From Chloroflexota bacterium (lineage in GTDB: Bacteria > Chloroflexota > UBA4733), in contig JANWJO010000016.1 of assembly GCA_025449435.1 (NCBI GenBank), positions 1 through 64,000 of the forward strand: 64,000 bases of DNA, written 5' to 3'. The position numbers and the translations under genes were made by a program. Positions 26,915 to 34,852 of this stretch are shown here, in pieces. Every line of letters begins with the position of its first letter. The stretch's first letter is position 1. Below the pieces are notes generated by a model. That model saw only the letters and a list, made by a program, of their open reading frames with translations. It made no database searches and was not told the DNA's origin.

Positions 26915-28375
26915 ATGGACGGGACGCAGTACGAGCCGGTCATCGGGTTAGAGACGCACGTACAGCTCTCTACTGCAAGCAAGATGTTTTGTGGTTGCTC
27001 GGCGGCGTATTCCGGCGCCGCGCCCAATACGCACGTCTGCCCTGTCTGTCTGGGAGCCCCAGGCGTGCTGCCTGTCATCAACGAACGCGCGGTCCGGTTT
27101 ACATTGATGTCTGGCTTGGCGCTCCACTGCCAGGTGAATACCTCGAGCCGGTTCGATCGTAAAAACTACCCCTATCCAGATCTCGTCAAGGGTTACCAGA
27201 TCAGCCAGTATGCGCAACCACTGTGCACAGGTGGCTATCTGGACGTGACGGTCGATGGACAGCAGCGTCGAATTCATCTCACCCGAATCCATCTTGAGGA
27301 GGACACGGCTAAACACAGCAACGCAATGTCGATCAATGGAGCCGCTGTGAGCCTGATTGACGTCAACCGTTCTGGCGTGCCACTGATGGAGGTCGTGAGT
27401 GAACCGGATATCCGCTCGCCAGAAGAGGCCCGGCTCTACTTGCAGCAGTTGCGCCTGGTGTTGACGTCCATTGGCGTAACGACGGGCAACTTGGAGGAAG
27501 GCGCATTTCGAATCGACGTTAACGTTTCCGTACGTCCGAAAGGCGCAACGGAACTGGGCTCGAAAGTCGAAGTCAAAAACCTCAACAGTTTTCGCGCCGT
27601 TGTCCACGCGTTGGAGCACGAGATCGCACGGCAGAACGTGGCACTCACTCGAGGCGAGAGGCTACCGCAGGAAACGCGTGGATGGCAGGACGACAGGGGC
27701 GTCACCGTAGCGCAACGGACCAAGGAGTACGCGCACGACTACCGATATTTTCCTGAACCAGACTTACCCCCGCTCAAAATCAGCACTGGACTGCTTGACG
27801 AACTGAGGCACAGCTTGCCAGAACTGCCTGATCACCGAGAACACCGTCTCATCGAGTCCTTGTCTCTCACACCCTACGAGGCGAGTGTCATCGCCGCTGC
27901 CCCCCCACTGGCACGATACTTTGACCAGCTGGTAGGAACGGGTAGCAATGCCAAACGGGCCGCTAGCTTTGTTTTGAACGACCTGCTGGGTCTGCTCAAC
28001 GCCCGGGGTGAATCGATCGCCAGCAGTCGTGTGACGCCCGACCGGCTCCACGAACTGTTGGACCTGGTGGATGCTGGCGTGGTGAGCAATTCTGGGGCAA
28101 GGCAGGTGCTTGCAGCGATGGCAGAGTCTGACACCTCGCCCCGCCAGATCATCGACCAGGAAGGGCTCGCTCAGGTAAGCGATACGGGTGCCTTGGATGC
28201 CCATATCACACAAGCAATAGACGCCAATCCTAAAGCGCTGGCGGACTACTTGGGTGGCAAACAGGCCGCCTTTAACTCGTTCTTCGGCCCGGTGATGAAG
28301 TCCACCCGCGGACAGGCTAATCCGGCTCTGGTGCGCGAACTATTAACCGCGGCTCTCGAAGCCCGACGAAAGTAG
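26915..28375 (+). CDS. gatB: Aspartyl/glutamyl-tRNA amidotransferase subunit B
   Basis: 486 residues, full length. YEPVIGLETHVQL opens the protein, followed by the zinc cysteines (CGC and CPVCLG), LVKGYQISQY and EEDTAKH, then the central helical domain and the C-terminal YqeY-like tail domain. GatB binds misacylated Glu-tRNA(Gln) or Asp-tRNA(Asn) and activates it for amidation, working with GatA and GatC. Neither gatA nor gatC is adjacent; the amidase at 60.0 kb is a GatA relative but probably not the partner. The start is ATG 26915 with GGAG just upstream. Confidence 0.95.
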   Translation: MDGTQYEPVIGLETHVQLSTASKMFCGCSAAYSGAAPNTHVCPVCLGAPGVLPVINERAVRFTLMSGLALHCQVNTSSRFDRKNYPYPDLVKGYQISQYAQPLCTGGYLDVTVDGQQRRIHLTRIHLEEDTAKHSNAMSINGAAVSLIDVNRSGVPLMEVVSEPDIRSPEEARLYLQQLRLVLTSIGVTTGNLEEGAFRIDVNVSVRPKGATELGSKVEVKNLNSFRAVVHALEHEIARQNVALTRGERLPQETRGWQDDRGVTVAQRTKEYAHDYRYFPEPDLPPLKISTGLLDELRHSLPELPDHREHRLIESLSLTPYEASVIAAAPPLARYFDQLVGTGSNAKRAASFVLNDLLGLLNARGESIASSRVTPDRLHELLDLVDAGVVSNSGARQVLAAMAESDTSPRQIIDQEGLAQVSDTGALDAHITQAIDANPKALADYLGGKQAAFNSFFGPVMKSTRGQANPALVRELLTAALEARRK

Positions 28376-28422
28376 AAGACATTACAACCGAATCAGAAAT
28401 ACACAGCCCGGATTCCCTACAA

Positions 28423-29766
28423 GTGCCGGCAACCGCCCGCGCGCTGGCCTATGGGCCCGACGCCGTATTTGTCACCGGTACAGGCCAAGTAGTGCTCGTA
28501 CCTGGCGGTGCGCCAGGGGACTTTGCCAATATCACTAACGTTCACTTTGTACGGGGAGCGATGCGAGGGGTCCTTGGGGAAATAGCCGCCCCAGGCCGAT
28601 CACGCGTCGAACCACCGTGCCCATTCGTGGCGGCAGGGTGCGGTGGTTGTCAGTGGCAGCATGTGGCGTACAGTGAGCAAGTGAACCAGAAAAGCGATAT
28701 CCTTCAGCAGACCATCGAACGCGTCGGCAGGGTAACCAGCCCCACCGCGCTGCCTGCGCTGTTGGGACCGTCGCCCTGGAACTATCGGTCCGCTATTCAA
28801 TTTCACATCACCGACGACGGCGAGCCGGCGTTGATGGGCTGGCGCGGCGAGACAGCGGTTCCAATTGACGCGTGTAAGATTGCCGACCCGTTACTCAACC
28901 GGCTGCTGGCAACATTGCGCACGCCGCTAGCACAAGCCATTCTGCGCGACCCCAGCAGTGGCATCCGCGAGTTAACCGCGCGCGTTGCGCATCATAACGC
29001 TGAAGACGCGCTGGCGATTACCATGTTTAGTACGGGCGACCGCCCACGACCGGCGCAGCGGCTCGCCACGTTGATTGACCAAGCGCTTCCACTCGAAAGT
29101 GCCTGGCTGGTTCGTGAGGCGGGACGAGCATCTGCAACGCACACGCCACCAGTCCTCCTTCACGGCGCGACAACAAGTACGGATGTCGTTGACGGCCGGC
29201 CCTATCTGCTCGGTGCGCAAACCTTCTTTCAGGCGAACGCCGCAACCACCCAGATGATGGTCCAAGTTGTACGGTCAGAGGTTCGTCAACGACGCCCGCG
29301 TTTCGTGGTGGACCTGTACTGTGGGGCTGGTCTATTCGCGCTCGCGCTCGTGGACCTGGTTCCAGACTTATTGGGTATCGATGCTAATCGACAAGCAATT
29401 GAGCTTGCTCGCCAAACATTAGAGCACGTTCCACGGGGGAGTGCCTTGCGCCATGGCCAGGTACGGTTCCTTCAACGTGATCTCACAAGGCACTCGATCG
29501 ATGAAATGAGTTCAGCTGAACTAGTGATCGCCGATCCACCGCGGGCAGGGTTGGCAACCCGTGTCATCCCAGCACTCATCGGGAGCCGGGCCTCCACACT
29601 GATCTACGTGAGCTGCGACCCAAGCAGTCTTGCGCGAGACGCGGGCAAGCTCGTTGCCGGTGGTTGGTCGCTCTCGAGTACACGGCTGGTCGACGCTTTC
29701 CCGCAAACGTTCCACATCGAATCCATAAGCGTGTTCACCCGAACGAGTAACAATGGAGAGCATTAA
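28423..29766 (+). CDS. TrmA/RlmD family RNA uracil-C5 methyltransferase
   Basis: 447 residues. The N-terminus resembles a TRAM domain, followed by the four cysteines of a [4Fe-4S] site (Cys in PPCPF, then AAGCGGCQWQH). The SAM-binding domain has DLYCGAGLFAL, and the catalytic Cys is in VSCDPSSLARD. Family members methylate U747/U1939 of 23S rRNA or U54 of tRNA; which one is unclear. GTG 28423 is the only standard start, but the TRAM strand appears to begin before it (in-frame DSLQV). Initiation at an ATT near 28381 or a missed start is therefore possible. It follows gatB by 47 bases. Confidence 0.9.
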   Translation: MPATARALAYGPDAVFVTGTGQVVLVPGGAPGDFANITNVHFVRGAMRGVLGEIAAPGRSRVEPPCPFVAAGCGGCQWQHVAYSEQVNQKSDILQQTIERVGRVTSPTALPALLGPSPWNYRSAIQFHITDDGEPALMGWRGETAVPIDACKIADPLLNRLLATLRTPLAQAILRDPSSGIRELTARVAHHNAEDALAITMFSTGDRPRPAQRLATLIDQALPLESAWLVREAGRASATHTPPVLLHGATTSTDVVDGRPYLLGAQTFFQANAATTQMMVQVVRSEVRQRRPRFVVDLYCGAGLFALALVDLVPDLLGIDANRQAIELARQTLEHVPRGSALRHGQVRFLQRDLTRHSIDEMSSAELVIADPPRAGLATRVIPALIGSRASTLIYVSCDPSSLARDAGKLVAGGWSLSSTRLVDAFPQTFHIESISVFTRTSNNGEH

Positions 29767-29774
29767 CCAACAGA

Positions 29775-29804
29775 AGGGGCTGTGATTGCTAAGTCACAGC
29801 CCCT
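29775..29804. terminator. Perfect 11-bp inverted repeat between convergent genes
   Basis: AGGGGCTGTGA (29775-29785) and TCACAGCCCCT (29794-29804) form a perfect 11-bp stem with an 8-base loop. It lies between the stop at 29766 (+) and the stop at 29827 (-), so it can serve both transcripts. There is no U-tract on either side, so it is not a textbook intrinsic terminator; it may act as a 3'-end stabiliser or a Rho-linked stop. Confidence 0.65.
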
Positions 29805-29826
29805 GGGCACACGCCGCGGTTGGTTG

Positions 29827-30015
29827 CTACGCGATCTTGAAACAATCGCGGTGATAAAACGCCGACTGCCACCCTTGCAATTGCTTGACGACCAGCAAAT
29901 CGCGGTCGCTAATTGCCTTGGTGCACTTGCCACAGGTGTGACCCGTATACTTTGCCGACTTGTCGCGCGCCGTTACGTTGGTCTTGGACGTTGCTACGTC
30001 CTTCTTACCTGCCAT
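29827..30015 (-). CDS. 62-residue zinc-binding protein with half-LIM/PARP-like finger, unknown function
   Basis: The first ~25 residues are Lys/Thr-rich and probably flexible. The rest contains Cys28-x2-Cys31 and His55-x2-Cys58, spacing C-x2-C-x23-H-x2-C. This fits one LIM-type or PARP-type zinc finger, with aromatic residues (GWQSAFYH) before the final pair. I do not know a named bacterial family. The basic tail plus finger suggests RNA, DNA or ribosome binding (inference). Expression support is good: AGGA seven bases before ATG 30015, a hairpin in the leader and a strong inverted repeat after the stop. Confidence 0.72.
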   Translation of the reverse strand: MAGKKDVATSKTNVTARDKSAKYTGHTCGKCTKAISDRDLLVVKQLQGWQSAFYHRDCFKIA

Positions 30016-30054
30016 GTCGTATTCCTTTCGTGGAGCTAGTGTTCCGGAACTACC

Positions 30055-30078
30055 TGCCCGCGCATCGTGCCGCGGGCA
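30055..30078 (-). promoter_or_regulatory. GC-rich hairpin in the leader of the small zinc protein gene
   Basis: TGCCCGCG (30055-30062) pairs perfectly with CGCGGGCA (30071-30078) around an 8-base loop, 40 bases before the ATG. No U-tract follows in the minus direction. It could be an mRNA stability element, an attenuator remnant or a protein site. A TATTAT at 30124-30129 (minus) may be the -10 of this transcript. Confidence 0.45.
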
Positions 30079-30168
30079 CCATTAGGTCCGCGTGTCCTTC
30101 AGAGGGATAGAGCTCACCAAACGATAATACCCCAACCGTCAAATAGCGCCACACCCACCTGAATCGCG

Positions 30169-31404
30169 CTAGGACTGCGGGCTGACGCCGCGGGCATGCA
30201 GCAACGCCACCACTCGAGTAATGAGATGTGCAGCCACTTCACGTTTACTCATCAGTGGCAAACTCTCTGGTGGGCCGTCGCGGCCAATGAAGGTCACCTC
30301 GTTGGTATCCACCTCAAAGCCGCTCCCCGGCTTGCCGACGTCATTCAGTACAATAAGGTCGAGGTTCTTCGCAAGTAGCTTGGTTCTGGCGTTTTCGACC
30401 GCTGCGGATGTTTCGGCGGCGAAGCCCACCAACAGCGGTCGATCTGGCAACTGGCCAATTTCGGCGATGAGGTCGGGATTTTCGATCAGCCGCAGGACAA
30501 CTTCATCGCCGGTACGCTTGATCTTGTGGGTTGCTGGGTCAGCAACCCGATAGTCGCTGACCGCGGCAGCTTGAATAAGTACATCGGTTCGTGGCAGCTC
30601 AGCATGTAACGCCGAGCGCAAGTCGGCCACCGTGCGGATGGGAACCAGACGAACGCCCGCCGGAATCGCCAGCGCGGTTGGACCAGCAACGAGGGTGACA
30701 TTCGCACCGCGTTCCGCCGCCTCCTGCGCAATCGCGTAGCCCATCTTGCCGCTGCTGCGATTGCCGATAAACCGGACGGGGTCGATCGGCTCTTGCGTAG
30801 CTCCCGCGGTTACGACGACACTCCGCCCGGTGAGGTCGGTAGTTCGTCGCAGGAGGGAAGCGCACGCATCCACCATCTGGTCGGGCTCGATGAGCCGGCC
30901 AACGCCAACGTGCCCAGATGCCAATCTGCCCGAGGCGGGTCCGGCAACGTGCATCCCGCGAGCTCGGAGAATAGCGATATTGGCCTGTGTGGCAGGGTTG
31001 GCGTACATCCCCCCGTCCATCGCGGGACAGATCAGAACCGGAGCAGCCGAAGCCAGCACGGTGAGCGTGACGGGATCGTCGGCCAAGCCGTGGGCGAGCT
31101 TGGCAATGGTATGAGCGGTTGCGGGAGCGATCAGGAAGACCTCTGCGTTGCGCGCGATCTCGATATGCGCGATGGCGCCACTGTTGTCCATCGCGTACGG
31201 ATCGGTATGCACCGGCCGGTGCGTGATGCCGGCGAACGTCACAGGCGTAATAAACCGTTGCGCCCCTTCGGTCATAAGAACATCCACTAACGCCCCAGCC
31301 TGAACGAGCGCGCTGACGACTGACACGACCTTGTAGGCGGCAATGCCACCGCACACGCCAACCGCGACGCGCTTACCAGCAAAGCTAGTGCTGTTGGTCA
31401 GCAT
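30169..31404 (-). CDS. coaBC: Bifunctional phosphopantothenoylcysteine decarboxylase / phosphopantothenate-cysteine ligase
   Basis: 411 residues. The N-terminal CoaC flavoprotein part has GVCGGIAAYK, APATAHTIAK and CPAMDGGMYANP. The C-terminal CoaB part has VVVTAGATQEPIDPVRFIGNRSSGKMG, the IKR lysine and KPGSGF for CTP. The protein makes 4'-phosphopantetheine in CoA synthesis. Oddity: the CoaC loop reads LASGHVGVGR where E. coli has a catalytic Cys in ACG; here it is Ser. Start: ATG 31404, ten bases after GGAGG and overlapping coaX by 20 bases. A longer frame to 31503 is not family-like. Confidence 0.94.
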   Translation of the reverse strand: MLTNSTSFAGKRVAVGVCGGIAAYKVVSVVSALVQAGALVDVLMTEGAQRFITPVTFAGITHRPVHTDPYAMDNSGAIAHIEIARNAEVFLIAPATAHTIAKLAHGLADDPVTLTVLASAAPVLICPAMDGGMYANPATQANIAILRARGMHVAGPASGRLASGHVGVGRLIEPDQMVDACASLLRRTTDLTGRSVVVTAGATQEPIDPVRFIGNRSSGKMGYAIAQEAAERGANVTLVAGPTALAIPAGVRLVPIRTVADLRSALHAELPRTDVLIQAAAVSDYRVADPATHKIKRTGDEVVLRLIENPDLIAEIGQLPDRPLLVGFAAETSAAVENARTKLLAKNLDLIVLNDVGKPGSGFEVDTNEVTFIGRDGPPESLPLMSKREVAAHLITRVVALLHARGVSPQS

Positions 31405-32200
31405 TACCGCTGAACCTCCGCGAGATAGCCACCTGGTGGCCAAGCCACACTTCAAGCAATCCGTGCAAAGTAAGTGCTGGATCGACCACATCAAACACAC
31501 CACACACTGGGGCTAGTGTCTCGGCCAGCCCGCCTGTGGCGATTACTGTGACCGTCCCACTCAGCTCACATCGCATTCGCTCGACGAGGCCGCGCGTCAA
31601 GTCCGCATATCCCAGCACAATCCCGGCTTGCATATTGGTCACCGTGTTAGTGCCAATGGCTTTCTCCGGCGCCACGAGCGCGATGCGCGGTAACAGGGCC
31701 GTAGCGGCAAACAAAGCGTCGGCGCTAATGCCCAGACCCGGCGCGATAGCACCGCCCACGAACGCTCCGGAGGGCGACACGGCGTCAAACGTCGTTGCTG
31801 TGCCGAAATCAACGATGATAAGTGGAGCCTGGTGGTGTTGGAGCGCCCCAAGAACATTGAGAAGGCGATCGACGCCAACGGAGTCGGGCTCTTCCACCTC
31901 GATGGCGACGCCCTGGACGTTGTGCCGCGTCGCGATAAGCACCTCACACCGCACATGGCGAACCAGTCCCTCGGAAAGGGCGGGCGTGACGGTTGGGACC
32001 ACACTTCCGATCACGGCATGGGAGACGGCCGTGCGCGACAGTGCGGCACTATCGAGGAGCGCGAGGAGGAGGATGCCCCATTCGTCCCCGAGCCGGTTGT
32101 GATCGGTGTGGGTTCGCCATTGCTGCACCAACATGGACCCATCGAACAGGCCAAATACAGTGTTGGAGTTGCCCACGTCGGCGGCCAGCAACATGCCCAT
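31385..32200 (-). CDS. coaX: Type III pantothenate kinase
   Basis: 271 residues. CoaX motifs of the ASKHA fold are seen: LLAADVGNSNT (phosphate 1), EEPDSVGVDRL, IIVDFGTATTFDAV (phosphate 2), GGAIAPGLGISADAL and IATGGLAETL (adenosine). It phosphorylates pantothenate, the first step of CoA synthesis, and type III enzymes resist CoA feedback. Start: ATG 32200 with GGAGG eight bases upstream. It overlaps the start of coaBC, so two CoA enzymes are made from one coupled transcript. Confidence 0.95.
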   Translation of the reverse strand: MGMLLAADVGNSNTVFGLFDGSMLVQQWRTHTDHNRLGDEWGILLLALLDSAALSRTAVSHAVIGSVVPTVTPALSEGLVRHVRCEVLIATRHNVQGVAIEVEEPDSVGVDRLLNVLGALQHHQAPLIIVDFGTATTFDAVSPSGAFVGGAIAPGLGISADALFAATALLPRIALVAPEKAIGTNTVTNMQAGIVLGYADLTRGLVERMRCELSGTVTVIATGGLAETLAPVCGVFDVVDPALTLHGLLEVWLGHQVAISRRFSGNADQQH

Positions 32201-32370
32201 TTCAGTCGCCTCCTGATCAGCCTCAGCAAAAGTGTAGCGAACCCAAGGTGCTTGCACAGCCCGCATCGCGCCGCGTCATCCCGATTCCCCGAGCATACGG
32301 CGGGCCGACCCGGTAGCCGTTCGTGAAAGTTGGGGTCCGTATACTGGGCGCGCCAGCGGGAGGAAGCATT

Positions 32371-34842
32371 GTGCGCTCTGGACTGCGAAATGTCAGCGAA
32401 CGAGTGACACGCTTCATTGCCAGCCGCTCCGGCGAAGCTGTTATCGTGCCGGCCTTGCTGCTTGTGGCCGCCTTCTGGCGACTAGCGTACTTCAATCAGA
32501 ATCCATATCGCTACGACGACCATGCGCTGTACACGATCGTCTGGAATCTGACTCATGGCGGACCCATTCCGACCACTGGGCTTACCTCGAGTATTGGTCT
32601 CCCCAATGGGCCGTTCCAGGCCTTGCTGCTTGCACCATTTGGCTTGGTCGATGCTTCGCCGGCTCTCATGTCAGTCGGCACGGGAATGCTCAATGTGCTT
32701 GCAGCAGCGCTGCTGTACGGCTTTGCCCGCGACTTCTTCGGCAGAAATGTTGCGACATTGGCGCTAGCACTCGATGTCGTAAACCCATGGTCGACAGTGC
32801 TTTCCCGGCGATTGTTGGGCAACGACATGGTGGCGCCTTTTGCAGTGCTGTCGCTGTGGATGGCGGCCCGATGGGCGTTGCGCCACGACGAACGCGCTGG
32901 CGCTGTTTTGGGAGCAGCGCTCGCCATTGGAGGTCAGGTCTATGTTCTGGGCCTGGAGAGCCTTGCTCTTGTGCCGGTGGCAGTGGCGCTGCGCGGCCGC
33001 ACGGCACTACGATGGTCCTTCCTTATCGGCGCGAGCATCTTTGCTGCGTTGATGATTCCGTATCTGGCCACAGCCGCCGTGCCGCACATGACGACACTGC
33101 TGCGCGTGCGCGACCAGGCCTATGTGGTCGAGTCGGTGGACGCAAACTCGCTTGTGTTTGCGCTCGAGCTCGCTTCGAGCGAAGGCTACCAAACGTTCGC
33201 TATGCAGATTGGGGGCCACCTGGACGTCACATCTGGGGTAGCCGGTCTCCTCAACATGCTGCAGCGGTTGCTGTACGCCGCTGGGATTGCCTGGGGCGTG
33301 GCGATCCTGATTCGAAGCAAACGGGCGATAGGGTCTCCGGAGCGAGGGATTCATCTGATGATGCTCACCATGCTCGCTGTGCCGGTGGTGGTCTTGATCC
33401 ATCACACTGTCCCCATTCAGCCGTTGTACTTGGTTTCGACGTTTCCACTGCCGTACGTGTATGGCGCGTTCGGTCTTGTGCGCTCAGTGGGAACGCTGCG
33501 ACTGGCACCGAGGGTCGCGCAGTTTGCTTTGAGGTTAGGCGCAACGGGCATCGTCGGGGCAGTGCTTGCCCTCAATACACTCGTGGGCGTACTGTTCTTC
33601 CAAGTGACGGGAGAATACTGGGCATACGGCAACTATGGCTTGCCGTGGAATGTCATCGACGGTGCCGTCCAGCAGTCTCGCTCTCTCGAAGCGTTGTATG
33701 GGCTCAACCGGATCACGGTGCTCGATCACGCCAACGATTTCGACCTGTTGGCGTGGGCGTTGCAGGCACGCCTCAAGAATGTCAGCGACTTCGACGACAC
33801 CGCAGAGTTTGTGCGCTTGGCAAGTCCAGCGTTGTACATAGCGCCAGGCAACGACCTTGCCCAACAGCGCCTGCTGCGCGAGTTTGGCGCACAGCTCGTG
33901 CATGTCGAGGTACTGGCCGGGGATGGCACCGCAATTCGGTACTACGTGTTACCACCGTCACCGATACCTCCGATGCTCCCAGCTCACACGATGGCAACCG
34001 ATTGGACGATCTCGCAAGGACCTGTGCAAGCCATCACGCTCGATGGAATCGCGCTCCCCAACCGAATTGAGCCTGGTCAATCGAGCACGATCACCCTGTA
34101 TTTCACCGCTGACTTGACGGCACAAGTCACAAACCAGGGCTATAGCGCCTACGTTCACCTCGTGGATTCGTCGGGAAAGCAAGTCGGTGGACTCGACCGA
34201 ACCATCTGGCCGGCCCAATACTGGACAAGTGGCGACCAGTTCGCGGAGACCTTTCCCGTTTCGGTAGCCGCCAACGCTGCACCCGGTGTGGTAACGGCGC
34301 AGTTTGGCGTGTATCAAGCGTGGACGGGTGGACCCGATGCCATTCGACATCTCACGCTCCGCACGTCTACCGGCGAGCTCATTGGCACGCAGGCAGAGGT
34401 AACAGCCGGCATAATCGCCCCGCCTGTGCCGGCACCCCCATCCATTCCCGCTTCCTTGGAGCTTGCAGGCGGGATTCGACTCCTGGGATACGATGTGACT
34501 CAACATGGAAACCAGCTTCGGGTCGCGTTGCAATGGACTGCAAGCGCCAGCATACCCGCCGAGCTGACAGCGTTTGTGCATGTGCTCAATGCCCAAGGTA
34601 AGCTCGTCGCCCAGAACGATTCACCGCCAGGTGGAGCGGCGTTTCCAACCACTTGGTGGGTACCAGGCGAGGTCATTCCAGATACGCATACGATTGAGCT
34701 CCCAGCCGACCTTCCGCCTGGCGCGTATCAACTGGAAATTGGGATGTACAACTCGAAGAGCGTCGAGCGTCTCGCTGTCGCGGCAGGAACGCCGGCAACA
34801 CCGATATTGCTGCCTGTAACCGACGCGTCAGCCAGGCAGTAG
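32371..34842 (+). CDS. GT-C-type (GT39-like) membrane glycosyltransferase with C-terminal beta-sandwich domains
   Basis: 823 residues. About ten or more membrane helices occupy residues 25-420. The first external loop has NPYRYDDHALYT, the paired acidic residues typical of GT-C enzymes that use polyprenyl-phosphate sugars. From about residue 560 the protein is extracytoplasmic and beta-rich, with two related modules. The second ends LPPGAYQLEIGMY, close to the tail of the 0.7-4.3 kb protein. Start: GTG 32371 with GGAGG seven bases upstream; another GTG at 32323 has no clear site. The acceptor (protein, lipid or polymer) is unknown. Confidence 0.82.
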   Translation: MRSGLRNVSERVTRFIASRSGEAVIVPALLLVAAFWRLAYFNQNPYRYDDHALYTIVWNLTHGGPIPTTGLTSSIGLPNGPFQALLLAPFGLVDASPALMSVGTGMLNVLAAALLYGFARDFFGRNVATLALALDVVNPWSTVLSRRLLGNDMVAPFAVLSLWMAARWALRHDERAGAVLGAALAIGGQVYVLGLESLALVPVAVALRGRTALRWSFLIGASIFAALMIPYLATAAVPHMTTLLRVRDQAYVVESVDANSLVFALELASSEGYQTFAMQIGGHLDVTSGVAGLLNMLQRLLYAAGIAWGVAILIRSKRAIGSPERGIHLMMLTMLAVPVVVLIHHTVPIQPLYLVSTFPLPYVYGAFGLVRSVGTLRLAPRVAQFALRLGATGIVGAVLALNTLVGVLFFQVTGEYWAYGNYGLPWNVIDGAVQQSRSLEALYGLNRITVLDHANDFDLLAWALQARLKNVSDFDDTAEFVRLASPALYIAPGNDLAQQRLLREFGAQLVHVEVLAGDGTAIRYYVLPPSPIPPMLPAHTMATDWTISQGPVQAITLDGIALPNRIEPGQSSTITLYFTADLTAQVTNQGYSAYVHLVDSSGKQVGGLDRTIWPAQYWTSGDQFAETFPVSVAANAAPGVVTAQFGVYQAWTGGPDAIRHLTLRTSTGELIGTQAEVTAGIIAPPVPAPPSIPASLELAGGIRLLGYDVTQHGNQLRVALQWTASASIPAELTAFVHVLNAQGKLVAQNDSPPGGAAFPTTWWVPGEVIPDTHTIELPADLPPGAYQLEIGMYNSKSVERLAVAAGTPATPILLPVTDASARQ

Positions 34843-34852
34843 CGAGCGGCGT

